Positions 54,855 to 64,000 of a stretch of 64,000 nucleotides of DNA are shown here, piece after piece. The translations under genes were made by a program, and so were the position numbers. The notes under the pieces are model-generated. The model worked only from the letters and a program-made list of their open reading frames with translations, was not told the DNA's origin and did no database searches. This DNA comes from Fimbriimonadia bacterium. GTDB lineage: Bacteria; Armatimonadota; Fimbriimonadia; Fimbriimonadales; JABRVX01. Positions within the stretch are counted from its first letter, which is position 1; every line of letters begins with the position of its first letter. The stretch lies in contig JABRVX010000006.1 in NCBI GenBank assembly GCA_039961735.1, positions 18,646 through 82,645 of the forward strand, in the 5' to 3' direction.

Positions 54855-57683
54855 ATGGGAGTCATTGACGTCATGCCAAGCTCATCTGTCCGATCCGCTG
54901 TGTGCAAGAGGGGCGCTCGCACTGCGCGCCCTCTCTTTCTGTTCGTAACCTCGCTTTTCGCTCTGGTCTGTCCGCTCGCGGCGTTCGCGTCTGCGGAGGC
55001 GAGCATCCGCCTACAGTTCTCGCAGAACGATCTCACGTTCCTGTACATCTCGCTCGGCTTCGCGATCCTGTCGATCGCATTCGGCGTGGCGCTGCGCCTT
55101 GCCGTATTGAAGAAGAGCCCCGGGAGCGAGAAGATGCAGGAGGTGTCGAGAGCGATCCGTGAGGGGGCGCTCGCGTACCTACGCAAGCAGGTTGCCACTA
55201 TGTCCATCATGGTCGTGCTGCTTGCGGTGGGGCTGTATTTCCTGTATCTCAACAACCCGCTTTACGGACCCCTGATGGCCTTCTGGCTGGCAGTGTGCTT
55301 CGTGGCCGGTGTTGCCGCGTCGTACATCGCCGGCTACGTGGGCATGGGCATGGCCGTCATGGCAAACGCCCGAACGGCCAATGCTGCCCTCACCACCAGC
55401 AAGGGGTCTATCGAGACGGCCTTCCGCGCGGGCGGTGTCTCCGGAATGTTCACCGTCGGCATGGGTCTGCTCGGCGCCACGCTGATCTTTCTGTTCGCAC
55501 GCGAGCAGGCGATGCGACTACTAATCGGCTTCGGCTTCGGGGGGTCGCTGGCGGCGCTGTTCATGCGTGTTGGTGGAGGCATTTACACGAAGGCGGCAGA
55601 CGTCGGCGCGGACCTCGTGGGCAAGGTGGAAGCAGGCATTCCCGAGGACGACCCGCGGAACCCCGCCACCATCGCGGATAACGTGGGGGACAACGTCGGC
55701 GACTGCGCCGGTATGGCGGCGGACGTCTTCGAGAGCTACGAGGTCACGCTGGTTGCGGCCATCATCCTGGGCGCGGCGACCGCGGCCGTCTTCCCTGCGG
55801 GATCGACCGCGTGGATGAAGCTAATCATCTTCGCCCTCATCGCTCGTGGCCTCGGGGTTCTTGCGTCCGGCATCGGCATCCTGGGAATGCGCGGCTCGGA
55901 GAACGTAGATTCGAATCCTCTGACCTTCATCTCCAGAGGCTTCTGGATCTCAGCCGTGGTAGCGGCGGGCCTCACTTGGGCTTTCGCCTACTACTACATG
56001 CAGGACATCAAGCTCGCCAACGGCGTCACGGTCGAGTGGTGGAGGTTCGCGCTCGCGCTCACCTTCGGCATCGTGATGGCCTACGCGATCGAGCGCCTCA
56101 CCGACTACTACGTATCGTCGCACAAGCGGCCGGTTACCGAGGTAGCGATGATTTCCCGAACGGGTCCTGCGCCGATGGTGATCCAGGGTTTCTCGTACGG
56201 AATGGAGTCCAGCGTCTGGTCGCTGTTCGCGATCGTGATCGCGCTGTTGACGCCGCTGTTCATCTTCCCGCCCGGCACGTTTGGCGGCACGCTACTCAGC
56301 TTCTACGGGATCGCACTGACAGGTCTCGGTCTGTTGACCACTACCGGCTACATCCTCGCGATGGACACCTTCGGCCCCATTTCGGACAACGCTCAGGGCG
56401 TGTTCGAGATGTCGGGCGCGATGAAGGAGCTGGACGAAGAGGACGCGGGAGGCGAGCGGTCGGTGCGAGCGCACAAGATCGTTCAGCGCCTGGATGCCGC
56501 CGGCAACACGACCAAGGCTCTGACGAAGGGCTTCGCGATTGCGACTGCCGTGGTCGCAGCGACCGCTCTCTTCCACTCATTCGTGGAAGACGCGAACCTC
56601 GCGGGCCACGTTTCCACAGAGGTTCCTCAGGCGGTCAAAGATCGGGAGCTTTCGCCCCAGGAGTCGAACATGGCTGAGACGATTATTACGCAGATCTCTC
56701 CGGGTGCCGATGGCAAGGAGGTCATTGACCGTGCTCGCATGGCACTGATGGCGACTGGCAAGACCGACCCGACCGACGCTGACGTCGGGCGCGTGCTGCA
56801 GATTGCCATCGTCCCGCTAATCCCAGCCGACATGATGATGGGGGCGAGCCCATCCGTGGCCCCAGAGGACATCTACAAGAACTTGCCGGATGCAGCGCTC
56901 CTAGCCACCGGAACTAAGCGGCCGCCGACCGGACTGCCGGTGGACATCCCACAGATCTTCCTCGGCCTGCTGATCGGCGGTGCAGCACCCTTCCTGTTCG
57001 GTGCGTACTCTATCAACGCCGTCGGGCGCGCCGCGTTCAAGCTGATCGAGGAGGTCCGCAGGCAGTTCGGAGCCGATCCCGGCATCATGGAGGGCACGAG
57101 CAAGCCGGACTACGGACGCTGCGTGTCTATCGTGACCGCGGCCGCGCAGCAGGAGCTGTTGAGCCCCGGCATCATCGCCATCGCACTTCCCTGTCTCGTC
57201 GGCTTCGGCATGGGATTTGGCGCGGAAGAGGTGACCATCGGTGGCAGCAAGTTTGTGCTGACGGGCGTACAGGCGCTTGGAGGCTATCTCGCCGGCGCGA
57301 TCCTCTCCGGCCAGCTACTCGCGGTGCTACTGGCCAACAGTGGCGGCATCTGGGACAACGCAAAGAAGAAGATCGAGGATGGCCTGTACGGCGGCAAGGG
57401 CACGGACGAGCACAAGGCCGGCGTAGTCGTGGACACCGTTGGCGACCCGTTCAAAGATACCGCCGGGCCAGCCATGAACCCGCTGATCAAGGTGATGAAC
57501 CTCGTCAGCCTGCTGCTCGCGCCAGTCATGATTCAACCGATGTCCAACACGGTACGAGCGGCCATCGTGGTGGCGTGCATCGCGGCGCTCTGGGTGGCTG
57601 TGTTCCTGAGCAAGAGGGGCTCGCTCGCCAGCGAGCTCGCTCAGGTCGGCACTGGCGAGGAACGGCTCGCTCTGAAAGCCTAG
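54855..57683 (+). CDS. hppA: Membrane-bound proton-translocating pyrophosphatase
   Basis: A 942-residue ion pump using pyrophosphate; usual length is 660-770. It has an N-terminal signal-like extension. Active-site motifs: DVGADLVGKVEAGIPEDDPRNP (about 249-270), DNVGDNVGDCAGMAADVFE, and DTVGDPFKDTAGPAMNPLIKVMN. At 551-557 the sequence is NTTKALT: Lys and Thr at these two sites mark K+-independent H+ pumps. Roughly 95 extra residues (about 578-697) sit between two membrane helices. Both stretches lengthen it beyond the family norm. ATG 54873 is an alternative start. Confidence 0.94.
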   Translation: MGVIDVMPSSSVRSAVCKRGARTARPLFLFVTSLFALVCPLAAFASAEASIRLQFSQNDLTFLYISLGFAILSIAFGVALRLAVLKKSPGSEKMQEVSRAIREGALAYLRKQVATMSIMVVLLAVGLYFLYLNNPLYGPLMAFWLAVCFVAGVAASYIAGYVGMGMAVMANARTANAALTTSKGSIETAFRAGGVSGMFTVGMGLLGATLIFLFAREQAMRLLIGFGFGGSLAALFMRVGGGIYTKAADVGADLVGKVEAGIPEDDPRNPATIADNVGDNVGDCAGMAADVFESYEVTLVAAIILGAATAAVFPAGSTAWMKLIIFALIARGLGVLASGIGILGMRGSENVDSNPLTFISRGFWISAVVAAGLTWAFAYYYMQDIKLANGVTVEWWRFALALTFGIVMAYAIERLTDYYVSSHKRPVTEVAMISRTGPAPMVIQGFSYGMESSVWSLFAIVIALLTPLFIFPPGTFGGTLLSFYGIALTGLGLLTTTGYILAMDTFGPISDNAQGVFEMSGAMKELDEEDAGGERSVRAHKIVQRLDAAGNTTKALTKGFAIATAVVAATALFHSFVEDANLAGHVSTEVPQAVKDRELSPQESNMAETIITQISPGADGKEVIDRARMALMATGKTDPTDADVGRVLQIAIVPLIPADMMMGASPSVAPEDIYKNLPDAALLATGTKRPPTGLPVDIPQIFLGLLIGGAAPFLFGAYSINAVGRAAFKLIEEVRRQFGADPGIMEGTSKPDYGRCVSIVTAAAQQELLSPGIIAIALPCLVGFGMGFGAEEVTIGGSKFVLTGVQALGGYLAGAILSGQLLAVLLANSGGIWDNAKKKIEDGLYGGKGTDEHKAGVVVDTVGDPFKDTAGPAMNPLIKVMNLVSLLLAPVMIQPMSNTVRAAIVVACIAALWVAVFLSKRGSLASELAQVGTGEERLALKA

Positions 57684-57690
57684 CGACGTT

Positions 57691-57720
57691 GGCCGGAGCC
57701 GCCTAGCGGCGGCTCCGGCC
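57691..57720 (+). terminator. Terminator hairpin after hppA
   Basis: A perfect 13-base-pair stem GGCCGGAGCCGCC / GGCGGCTCCGGCC with loop TAGC lies eight bases past the stop and 23 bases before sucD. Confidence 0.75.
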
Positions 57721-57743
57721 CCTTACTCACTCCCGGGGGCCAT

Positions 57744-58613
57744 ATGTCTATCCTAGTCAACTCGGACACCAAAGTTCTCGTTCAGGGCATCACAGGGCGT
57801 GAAGGCGAGTTCCACACTCGCCAGATGCTCGCCTATGGAACCAAGGTGGTCGGGGGAGTGACGCCTGGAAAGGGTGGGCAGACGTTCCTGGACGTACCGG
57901 TGTTCGACAGCGTGGCAGAGGGGATACGCGAGACCGGAGCGAACGCCACTGCCATCTTCGTGCCTGCACCTTTTGCCCCGGATGCAATCCTCGAAGCCGA
58001 GGACGCAGGTGTCGCGGTCATCGTGTGCATCACCGAGGGCATCCCCACCCACGACATGGTCCGCGTGTGTGGCAAGCTGCGGGAGCGGGGCCGAGCCCGG
58101 CTCATTGGGCCGAACTGCCCAGGTATCATCACTCCTGGCCAGTGCAAGATCGGAATCATGCCGGGCCACATATTCGCGTCCGGGCCGGTCGGGTTGGTCT
58201 CCCGAAGCGGGACCCTGACCTACGAGATAGTGTGGGAACTGACGCGAGCCGGGTTCGGTCAGACCACCGCGATCGGCGTTGGCGGCGATCCCGTGCTGGG
58301 CACACGCTTCGTGGACGTGTTGCCCCTCTTCGAGCAGGACCCAGAGACCCGGATCGTCGTTCTCGTAGGCGAGATCGGCGGCACGGACGAAGAGGTAGCG
58401 GCGGATACCATCAGGACGATGTCCAAGCCTGTCGTGGGGTTCGTGTCGGGTCGCACGGCACCGCCCGGCAAGCGCATGGGACACGCGGGGGCCATCATCA
58501 GCGGCGGGCTGGGTGGAGCCGATTCCAAGCTCGCCGCGCTGAGCGCAGCGGGCGTCAAGATCGCCGACACGACCACAGAAATCGCGAATCTTGTGAAAAC
58601 CCTCGCAAGGTAA
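57744..58613 (+). CDS. sucD: Succinate-CoA ligase, ADP/GDP-forming, alpha subunit
   Basis: A 289-residue TCA-cycle subunit. The CoA-binding part opens [20 protein letters not shown]. The phosphohistidine is His247 in [31 protein letters not shown] is the family signature. The beta subunit gene, usually directly upstream, is absent from the window. Confidence 0.95.
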   Translation: MSILVNSDTKVLVQGITGREGEFHTRQMLAYGTKVVGGVTPGKGGQTFLDVPVFDSVAEGIRETGANATAIFVPAPFAPDAILEAEDAGVAVIVCITEGIPTHDMVRVCGKLRERGRARLIGPNCPGIITPGQCKIGIMPGHIFASGPVGLVSRSGTLTYEIVWELTRAGFGQTTAIGVGGDPVLGTRFVDVLPLFEQDPETRIVVLVGEIGGTDEEVAADTIRTMSKPVVGFVSGRTAPPGKRMGHAGAIISGGLGGADSKLAALSAAGVKIADTTTEIANLVKTLAR

Positions 58614-58627
58614 CGGATTGCTAGGAA

Positions 58628-58656
58628 TGGATAGCTTGACGAAATTCTGGTAGAAT
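58628..58656 (+). promoter_or_regulatory. Possible promoter of the MarR-type regulator gene
   Basis: TGGATA (58628-58633), a 17-base spacer and TAGAAT (58651-58656). The -10 is good and the -35 matches four of six. A TTCT-GGT-AGAA inverted repeat lies over the -10. Confidence 0.4.
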
Positions 58657-58685
58657 AGAGGCACCACCGGCGAACTGAGGTCGCA

Positions 58686-59231
58686 ATGGGAATCTCCGAT
58701 GACACCGTAGTTCTCGCGGAACGCCTCTCGGACCAGTTCGCTCGCATTATGTTCCGCTGCATGAGTGAGCGGCTGGTAGAGGAGTTGACGGCCGCTGAGG
58801 TAACCTATCCACAGCTGCAAGTGCTTCACTATGTCTCGCGCCACTCTCACGTGAGCGTCGGAGACGTGGCGGCTGGGCTGGATATTAGTTATCCTAGCGC
58901 CACGAACATGATTCAGCGACTGGGCAAAAAGGGGCTGATTTGCAAGACAGAGGACCCTCGCGACCGCAGGGCCGTGAACATCACCCTCTCCGAAAAGGGC
59001 GCACGGGTCGTTAACTGGTTAGACCGTGAGCGCAGCACTCGATTTGCCTTAATCCTCGACAAGATGGAGCCCGCCGAGCGGCAAGCTTTTTACTGCGCCC
59101 TGGGCCGATTCGTATGCTCTGCCATCGATGCCGACATCGCGAGCCCCGACGAGCTGTGCCTCCGATGTGGGCAGGACCGAGTTGACGGCTGCGTGGTGAG
59201 AGAGCGTGAAGGCAACGACTTCTGCAAATAG
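58686..59231 (+). CDS. MarR-family regulator with four-cysteine C-terminal tail
   Basis: A 181-residue winged-helix protein. The MarR core has YPQLQVLHYVSRHSHVSVGDVA, SYPSATNMIQRLGKKGLI and the wing EDPRDRRAVNITLSEKG. The C-terminal tail carries Cys158, Cys161, Cys169 and Cys180 (pattern C-x2-C-x7-C-x10-C), which is not part of ordinary MarR. The next gene is a cysteine desulfurase overlapping by 26 bases. A metal or iron-sulfur ligand role in the tail is an inference. Confidence 0.85.
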   Translation: MGISDDTVVLAERLSDQFARIMFRCMSERLVEELTAAEVTYPQLQVLHYVSRHSHVSVGDVAAGLDISYPSATNMIQRLGKKGLICKTEDPRDRRAVNITLSEKGARVVNWLDRERSTRFALILDKMEPAERQAFYCALGRFVCSAIDADIASPDELCLRCGQDRVDGCVVREREGNDFCK

Positions 59232-60399
59232 CCCCATCCCGCCGGGCATTTTGTATCTGGATTACGCCGCCACCACACCACTGGCTCCGGAAGTGCTGGA
59301 AGCGATGATGCCGTTCCTGACATCATCGTTCGGTAACGCCAACACACTCTACTCTCTGGGCGCGGAGTGTAGAGAGGCTATCTACGCTGCGCGTGAGACG
59401 ATGGCCCGGTTCATCGGCGCGGAGGATCCGAGCGAGGTCGTGTTCACTTCCGGCGGCACCGAATCCGACAACGCTGCCATCCGCGGCGTGCTGGAAGCCA
59501 ACCCAAGCAAGAGTGTCGTCTGCTCCTCCATTGAGCACCACGCCGTATTGGACACGTGCAAAGCGGTCGCTCGTGACCGCTGTGTCGTCGTGGATGTCGG
59601 GCCGGACGGCATTCTGAGCCCAGACGCGCTGCGAGCTGCGATGCCGCCCGACCCGTGTTTGGTTAGCGTGATGCACGCAAACAACGAGATTGGCGTCATC
59701 CAACCAATCCGCAAACTAGCTGCCGTGGCGCACGAGGCCGGCGCCGCTTTCCACACCGATGCGGTCCAGTCGGCGGGCAAGATCCCGATTGACGTCGTGG
59801 AGATGGGGATTGACCTGCTCTCCATCTCGGCACACAAGCTGTACGGCCCCAAAGGGGTGGGAGCGCTGTACGTGAAGAAGGGCACGCCGATCAGAACCCA
59901 GCAGACCGGGGGCGAGCAGGAATTTGGGAAGCGCGGGGGGACGAGCAACACACCAGGGATCGTTGGGTTGGCTAAAGCCGCTGAAATTGCGATGGAGGAG
60001 ATGGCGGAGGAGGCGGTGCGGCTCCGCGCACTGCGCGACCGCCTCATTGACGGCGTGCTGTCGCTGGTACCGGACTGTAGAGTGACTGGCGCGCACGAGC
60101 CTAGGCTGCCACACAACGCACACTTTTTGTTCCGAGGGTGTGAAGGCGAGTCGATCCTGCTGAACCTGGACCACGTGGGCATCTGCTGCAGCGCAGGCGC
60201 GGCGTGTGCGAGCGGGTCCGTAGAGATGTCGCACGTTCTTCGCGCGCTCCGGATCGAGCCGGAGTGGGGCCAGGGCTCGATCCGAGTGTCACTGGGTCGG
60301 TACACGACGGAGGCGGACATCGAGCGGGCAATCACCGCCTTGGCATCGGCCGTGGAACAGGTCCGGCGGCTGACTGCTTCGCCCCCACTGAGCTCCTAA
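59206..60399 (+). CDS. Cysteine desulfurase (IscS/NifS-like)
   Basis: A 397-residue PLP enzyme that removes sulfur from cysteine for Fe-S clusters or tRNA thiolation. GTG 59206 follows GGTGAGAGAGC. PLP lysine is Lys211 in SAHKLYGPKG; the catalytic-loop Cys is about 334 in CCSAGAACASGS. HANNEIGVIQPI and FHTDAVQSAGKI are further signatures. No scaffold (IscU/SufU) is adjacent. Translation probably couples to the MarR gene. Confidence 0.94.
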   Translation: MKATTSANSPIPPGILYLDYAATTPLAPEVLEAMMPFLTSSFGNANTLYSLGAECREAIYAARETMARFIGAEDPSEVVFTSGGTESDNAAIRGVLEANPSKSVVCSSIEHHAVLDTCKAVARDRCVVVDVGPDGILSPDALRAAMPPDPCLVSVMHANNEIGVIQPIRKLAAVAHEAGAAFHTDAVQSAGKIPIDVVEMGIDLLSISAHKLYGPKGVGALYVKKGTPIRTQQTGGEQEFGKRGGTSNTPGIVGLAKAAEIAMEEMAEEAVRLRALRDRLIDGVLSLVPDCRVTGAHEPRLPHNAHFLFRGCEGESILLNLDHVGICCSAGAACASGSVEMSHVLRALRIEPEWGQGSIRVSLGRYTTEADIERAITALASAVEQVRRLTASPPLSS

Positions 60400-60623
60400 C
60401 CGGACCCCCCGGCGTAAGGGCGTCATCGCCGATGCACCAAGCTAGCGGCCCCGCAAAGTTGCTTGCCCTTTCCTGCCCCGCGAACGAACCGGGCTCTCGA
60501 TACGTAATCTATGTTGCGCGGGAGCACAGGAACCCCAGAAAAGTGCATCGAGTTCCAGGCCCCTTCGAGCCCCATTCCGTGAAATCATCCGCAGAATCGT
60601 GAACATTGCGTGGGCCAGTAGGG
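60400..60623. other. Intergenic stretch without recognised genes
   Basis: Between the cysteine desulfurase stop and the sigma-factor promoter I see no gene or tRNA. Confidence 0.5.
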
Positions 60624-60652
60624 TTGACAGGAGCGGCGCACTGTGTTATCTT
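60624..60652 (+). promoter_or_regulatory. Promoter of the primary sigma factor gene
   Basis: TTGACA (60624-60629), 17-base spacer and TATCTT (60647-60652). The predicted transcript has a leader of about 210 bases, with possible small hairpins (GGGA-ACGAAAG-TCCC near 60677 and GGACGA/TCGTCC at 60716-60734). Confidence 0.7.
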
Positions 60653-60867
60653 GTTGTGTGAAGTGTGGTGTGGCTAGGGAACGAAAGTCCCGACAATGGG
60701 CCAAAGCGCTCAGCGGGACGAGTGCCGTTCGTCCTACGAATCAGAAAACTTGCTGCCTTCACCGAATGCCGGCGCTCCCGATGGCAGGGATTGCGTAGTC
60801 GGGTGCGAGCCGTAGCAGGATTCCTTTTTACGAGCGTGCATCGGTTGCGCGTGAGGAGGTTAGGAAA

Positions 60868-61950
60868 GTGCCAATAGACGACACGCTGGACCAAGTGCGG
60901 GAGGCACTTCGGTCGCAGCTACCCCAAGACTTCGGTCGTCGGGATGCGGTCGTCGAGTTCCTCGTAGTGGACGCCGACGACGACAGCCCCGAGGACGCGA
61001 CGGACGACGAACTTGCGCTGATCGAGGAGGCCGAAGAGGAGCCGGACCCGATCACCCAAGGGAAGTTCGACGCGCGCGCTGCTGCCAAGCTGAAGCTGCA
61101 AGGCGGGTCCGACGATACCGAAGAACTCGAGATGTGGATGCGGCAGACCCGCCGCGCACAGTTGCTCACCCCGGAACAGGAGGTCGATCTGGCACGGCGC
61201 GTCCAACAGAACGAGCAGTGGGCCAAGAACATGCTGATCGAGTCTAACCTGCGGCTGGTGGTCAGCATCGCGAAGAAGTACAACGCGAGGGGCATCCCGC
61301 TCGCTGACCTGATCCAGGAGGGCAACCTGGGTCTGATCCGCGCCGTGGAAAAGTTCGACTGGCGCAAGGGCTTTCGGTTCAGCACATATGCTACGTGGTG
61401 GATTCGGCGCGCGATCGCTCGAGCGATCATCAACCAAGGCCGGACCATTCGCATCCCGGTATACGTGGCGGAGTTGATCAACAAGGTGATGAAGACCGCC
61501 AATCGGCTGCAGCAGGAGTACCATCGCGAGCCGACGGAGGAAGAGATCTCTCGAGAAGTTGGGCTCTCGACCGAGCGCGTGCGCGAAATGCTGCGCGTGG
61601 CCATCGAGCCGCTGAGCCTCGAGACGCCCGTGGGTGAGAAGGACAACTCCTCGCTGGGAGACTTCATCCAGTCCACAAACATGCCCACTCCGACGGACGT
61701 GACGCATAAGCTGATCCGCCGGGAGGAGATTGACGCGGTGCTGAAGCGGCTGACGCCGCGAGAGCGTGACGTGGTTCGGCTCCGGTTCGGGCTGGACGAC
61801 GGCCGGTCGCGCACGCTGGAGGAGGTCGGGGTCGCGCTGAAGGTGACCCGCGAGCGCGTGCGGCAGATCGAGCTCCGGGCGATGAAGAAGCTGCGGAGCC
61901 TCGGACAGGAGTACGCTCACATCGCAGCCCTTCTGGTGAGCAACAACTAG
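60868..61950 (+). CDS. rpoD: RNA polymerase sigma factor, RpoD/SigA type
   Basis: A 360-residue sigma70 factor. GTG 60868 follows GAGGAGG. The N-terminus (1-75) is short and acidic in place of a full region 1.1. Region 2 reads [37 protein letters not shown] and [17 protein letters not shown]; region 3 has [15 protein letters not shown]; region 4 ends [26 protein letters not shown]. Primary sigma is most likely; a group 2 paralogue cannot be excluded. Confidence 0.93.
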   Translation: MPIDDTLDQVREALRSQLPQDFGRRDAVVEFLVVDADDDSPEDATDDELALIEEAEEEPDPITQGKFDARAAAKLKLQGGSDDTEELEMWMRQTRRAQLLTPEQEVDLARRVQQNEQWAKNMLIESNLRLVVSIAKKYNARGIPLADLIQEGNLGLIRAVEKFDWRKGFRFSTYATWWIRRAIARAIINQGRTIRIPVYVAELINKVMKTANRLQQEYHREPTEEEISREVGLSTERVREMLRVAIEPLSLETPVGEKDNSSLGDFIQSTNMPTPTDVTHKLIRREEIDAVLKRLTPRERDVVRLRFGLDDGRSRTLEEVGVALKVTRERVRQIELRAMKKLRSLGQEYAHIAALLVSNN

Positions 61951-61971
61951 CAGTTACGGCGCACGATCCGA

Positions 61972-61999
61972 GGGCCGGTGGTGCGTGCACCACCGGCCC
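61972..61999. terminator. Bidirectional terminator between rpoD and mnmG
   Basis: A 13-base-pair perfect palindrome GGGCCGGTGGTGC / GCACCACCGGCCC around GT stands between convergent genes. Confidence 0.7.
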
Positions 62000-62093
62000 G
62001 TATCACAGCTCCGCGGCTGCAGCCGAGACAGATACGGGAACTAGACCCTGGCACCACATGCATCCATAGGCGGGTCGCTCGAGCTAAGGTCTA

Positions 62094-63962
62094 TCATGTT
62101 GCGTCATGCGCTCTCAGGACGATGAGAAGGGTGGCGATGTCGGTTGGACGGACGCCGGGTACACGGGAGGCTTGGCCGACGCTGCGGGGACGGATGCGAC
62201 TAAGCTTATCCCGGCTTTCCAGCGACAGCGCGGGAAGAGAGTGGTAGTCGAAGTCTTCCGGGATGGGAAGTGCTTCGAGCTCCCGTTGGCGCGCCGCCTG
62301 TCTGTCCTGCATCTCCAGATAGCCCTCGAACTTGGCCTGGAGTTGCACCTGCTCAGCGACAGCGACGGCCACACCATTCGTCCTTCCCACCAAAGCGGCC
62401 GCCTTGCGAAAGTCCATCTCCGGGCGCTTCAGGAGATCATACACGCTGGTGCGGTCCGACACCGGCGTGGTTCCCACTGCCTCCAGCCGCAACGAGTCCT
62501 TGCTGGACACGTGGCTCTCCCGCAGCACGGCCGTCTCGCGTTCGATAGCTTCCCTCTTCTCGCAAAAGATGCGCCACCTGGTGTCATCTACCAGTCCTAC
62601 ATCACGACCGAGGGGTGTTAGCCGCATATCGGCGTTGTCATGACGAAGGCGCAGTCGGTACTCGGAGCGTACGGTGAGCATGCGGTAGGGGTCCTCCACA
62701 CCCTTTGTCACAAGGTCATCCACTAACACGCCGATGAAGCTATCAGTTCTCGAGAACACTACTAGAGGCTGGCCTTGTGCCAGGCGAGCGGCGTTGATGC
62801 CTGCTACGATTCCCTGCGCCGCCGCTTCCTCATAGCCCGAGGTGCCGTTCACCTGGCCCGCGAGGAACAACCCATCGCATAGCTTGCTCATCAGCGTGGG
62901 GTCGAGCCGGGTGGGATCTGCCATATCGTATTCCACCGCGTAGCCAGGGCGTAACATCTCGACTTGCTCCAGCCCGGGCAGCGTGTGCAGAAATGCTAAC
63001 TGAACGTCGGCTGGGAGACTCGTGGACATGCCTTGCACGTACAGCGAAGGAGAGTCCCACTCCTCCTGCTCCAGGAAGATGGGGTGCGATGTCTTGTTAG
63101 GAAAGCGCACCAGCTTATCCTCGATGCTGGGACAGTAGCGAGGTCCCACCCCCTCGATCCTACCACCGTACATCGCACTGCGCCCTAGGTTCTGCAGTAT
63201 CACCTCGTGTGTCGCGGCGTTCGTTTGCAGCGTCCAGCAAGGCAGCATGGGGCGCAAGGGCTGAGGACGTTCGTGCAGGAAGCTGAATGCAGGGCACGAG
63301 TCGTCTGCGGGTAACACACCTAGGCGTGAAAAGTCCACCGTACGAGCATCCACACGCGGCGTGGTGCCCGTCTTGAAGCGCCGGAGCCGGATGCCGAGTT
63401 CGGCGAGTGCAGCCGAGATGCCGGTGGACGCCGGATCGCCGTGGCGTGCCGCGGCGTGCGACTGCTCCCCGATGTGACACAAGCCGTTGAGGAACGTGCC
63501 CGTGGTAAGTACCACTGCCCGAGCGAGCACCTCGCTGCCATCTTCCAGTCGCACGCCTTTCACGCGGCCGGCTTCAGCGATCAGAGAACTCACGGTGCCA
63601 CGTATCAACTCGATCTGCGGCTGCTGCTCCAACACGCGCAACATCTCTTGCGGGTAGAGCCGCTTGCACGCATGGGCGCGCAGCGTTCGGACGGACGGGC
63701 CCTTCCCTTCTCCGCAGTAGCGTATGTGCGTGAGTGCGCGGTCCGTGGTGATGCCCATCTGCCCACCGAGTGCATCCACTTCGCGCACCAGGTGCCCCTT
63801 GGCCGGACCGCCGATGCTGCAGTTGCAGGGCATGTGTGCTGTCCGCTCGGGAGCGATGGTGACGCAGGCGGTGAGGCAGCCGACGCGTGCTGAGGCGAGG
63901 GCGGCCTCGCACCCCGCGTGACCACTCCCCACGACGATGACCTCGAAGTCGGTCTGCTTCAC
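62094..63962 (-). CDS. mnmG: tRNA uridine-5-carboxymethylaminomethyl modification enzyme MnmG (GidA)
   Basis: A 622-residue FAD protein that, with MnmE, modifies U34 of tRNAs. The FAD site is [10 protein letters not shown] at 12-21. [53 protein letters not shown] and [21 protein letters not shown] are diagnostic. The start is GTG at 63962, near the window edge; a slightly longer form is possible. mnmE and rsmG are not visible. Confidence 0.96.
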   Translation of the reverse strand: MKQTDFEVIVVGSGHAGCEAALASARVGCLTACVTIAPERTAHMPCNCSIGGPAKGHLVREVDALGGQMGITTDRALTHIRYCGEGKGPSVRTLRAHACKRLYPQEMLRVLEQQPQIELIRGTVSSLIAEAGRVKGVRLEDGSEVLARAVVLTTGTFLNGLCHIGEQSHAAARHGDPASTGISAALAELGIRLRRFKTGTTPRVDARTVDFSRLGVLPADDSCPAFSFLHERPQPLRPMLPCWTLQTNAATHEVILQNLGRSAMYGGRIEGVGPRYCPSIEDKLVRFPNKTSHPIFLEQEEWDSPSLYVQGMSTSLPADVQLAFLHTLPGLEQVEMLRPGYAVEYDMADPTRLDPTLMSKLCDGLFLAGQVNGTSGYEEAAAQGIVAGINAARLAQGQPLVVFSRTDSFIGVLVDDLVTKGVEDPYRMLTVRSEYRLRLRHDNADMRLTPLGRDVGLVDDTRWRIFCEKREAIERETAVLRESHVSSKDSLRLEAVGTTPVSDRTSVYDLLKRPEMDFRKAAALVGRTNGVAVAVAEQVQLQAKFEGYLEMQDRQAARQRELEALPIPEDFDYHSLPALSLESRDKLSRIRPRSVGQASRVPGVRPTDIATLLIVLRAHDAT

Positions 63963-64000
63963 CGGGCGGAGTCTACCGCCGGTTCGCGAGGCCGAGAGCC

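Noticed and set aside
55905..55920. tRNA T-loop-like sequence GATTCGAATC
   Set aside because: It is inside the hppA coding sequence, in frame with conserved residues, and no tRNA arms surround it.
60400..60867. Small ORF or tRNA before rpoD
   Set aside because: A 70-codon frame beginning with GTG at 60665 lies in the predicted leader with no ribosome site and overlaps the rpoD start; no cloverleaf was found.

Overview
The window is a GC-rich bacterial chromosome segment with no phage, transposon or CRISPR signal. It encodes both housekeeping and secreted-protein genes. Several traits point to a diderm of the Armatimonadota (Fimbriimonadia/Chthonomonadetes-like) or a related planctomycete-like lineage: large secreted proteins with C-terminal dockerin-type repeats, PEP-CTERM anchors, a pseudopilin with an N-terminal GFTLIE methylation motif, an HspR/HAIR heat-shock circuit, many lipoproteins, a LolA-like periplasmic protein, and a 23S-5S rRNA unit with no 16S beside it. 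The phylum is an inference; the 23S gene at 29843-32745 would settle it.

Layout. 1-2.0 kb (minus): truncated parvulin isomerase and a MoxR ATPase. 2.0-6.1 kb (plus): dnaK-hsp20-dnaJ-hspR, preceded by a HAIR operator. 6.1-12.2 kb (minus): two paralogous giant exoproteins with Ig-like repeats and dockerin ends. 12.2-17.1 kb (minus): amidohydrolase, pseudopilin, MacB-like permease and MacA-like adaptor. 17.4-20.4 kb (plus): bi-domain oxidoreductase, then rplU-rpmA. 20.4-24.9 kb (minus): a PEP-CTERM protein with a frameshift, a PQQ-like propeller gene split by an in-frame TGA, a pilin-like protein and an M42 aminopeptidase. 25.0-29.4 kb (plus): Ig-like exoprotein, then an ECF sigma / anti-sigma / pseudoprotease-PDZ operon. 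29.6-32.9 kb (minus): 5S and 23S rRNA with their own promoter, processing stem and terminator. 33.3-34.5 kb (plus): PEP-CTERM protein and DUF4395 protein. 34.5-39.5 kb (minus): membrane protein, DUF4129, DUF4350 and four lipoproteins. 39.6-46.1 kb (minus): acyl-CoA dehydrogenase, plsC, cmk, aroA, tyrA, DAHP synthase, exported protein. 46.2-54.8 kb (plus): zinc-ribbon protein, acyl-CoA ligase, folP, LolA-like protein, fadN-like fusion, etfB-etfA. 54.9-61.9 kb (plus): membrane pyrophosphatase, sucD, MarR regulator with a cysteine tail, cysteine desulfurase, primary sigma factor. 62.1-64.0 kb (minus): mnmG.

How the genes work together. The chaperone operon appears to be a closed loop in which HspR represses its own operon through the HAIR site, which overlaps the predicted -35. 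The acyl-CoA ligase, acyl-CoA dehydrogenase, FadN-type fusion and EtfBA supply most of a beta-oxidation route, but no thiolase is present here. The DAHP synthase-tyrA-aroA-cmk-plsC genes overlap and look like one transcription unit. Canonical promoters (TTGACA with a 17-base spacer) precede the rRNA unit, the sigma-factor gene and an exoprotein gene, so the SigA-type factor at 60868-61950 probably reads ordinary sigma70 sites. No tRNA gene was recognised.
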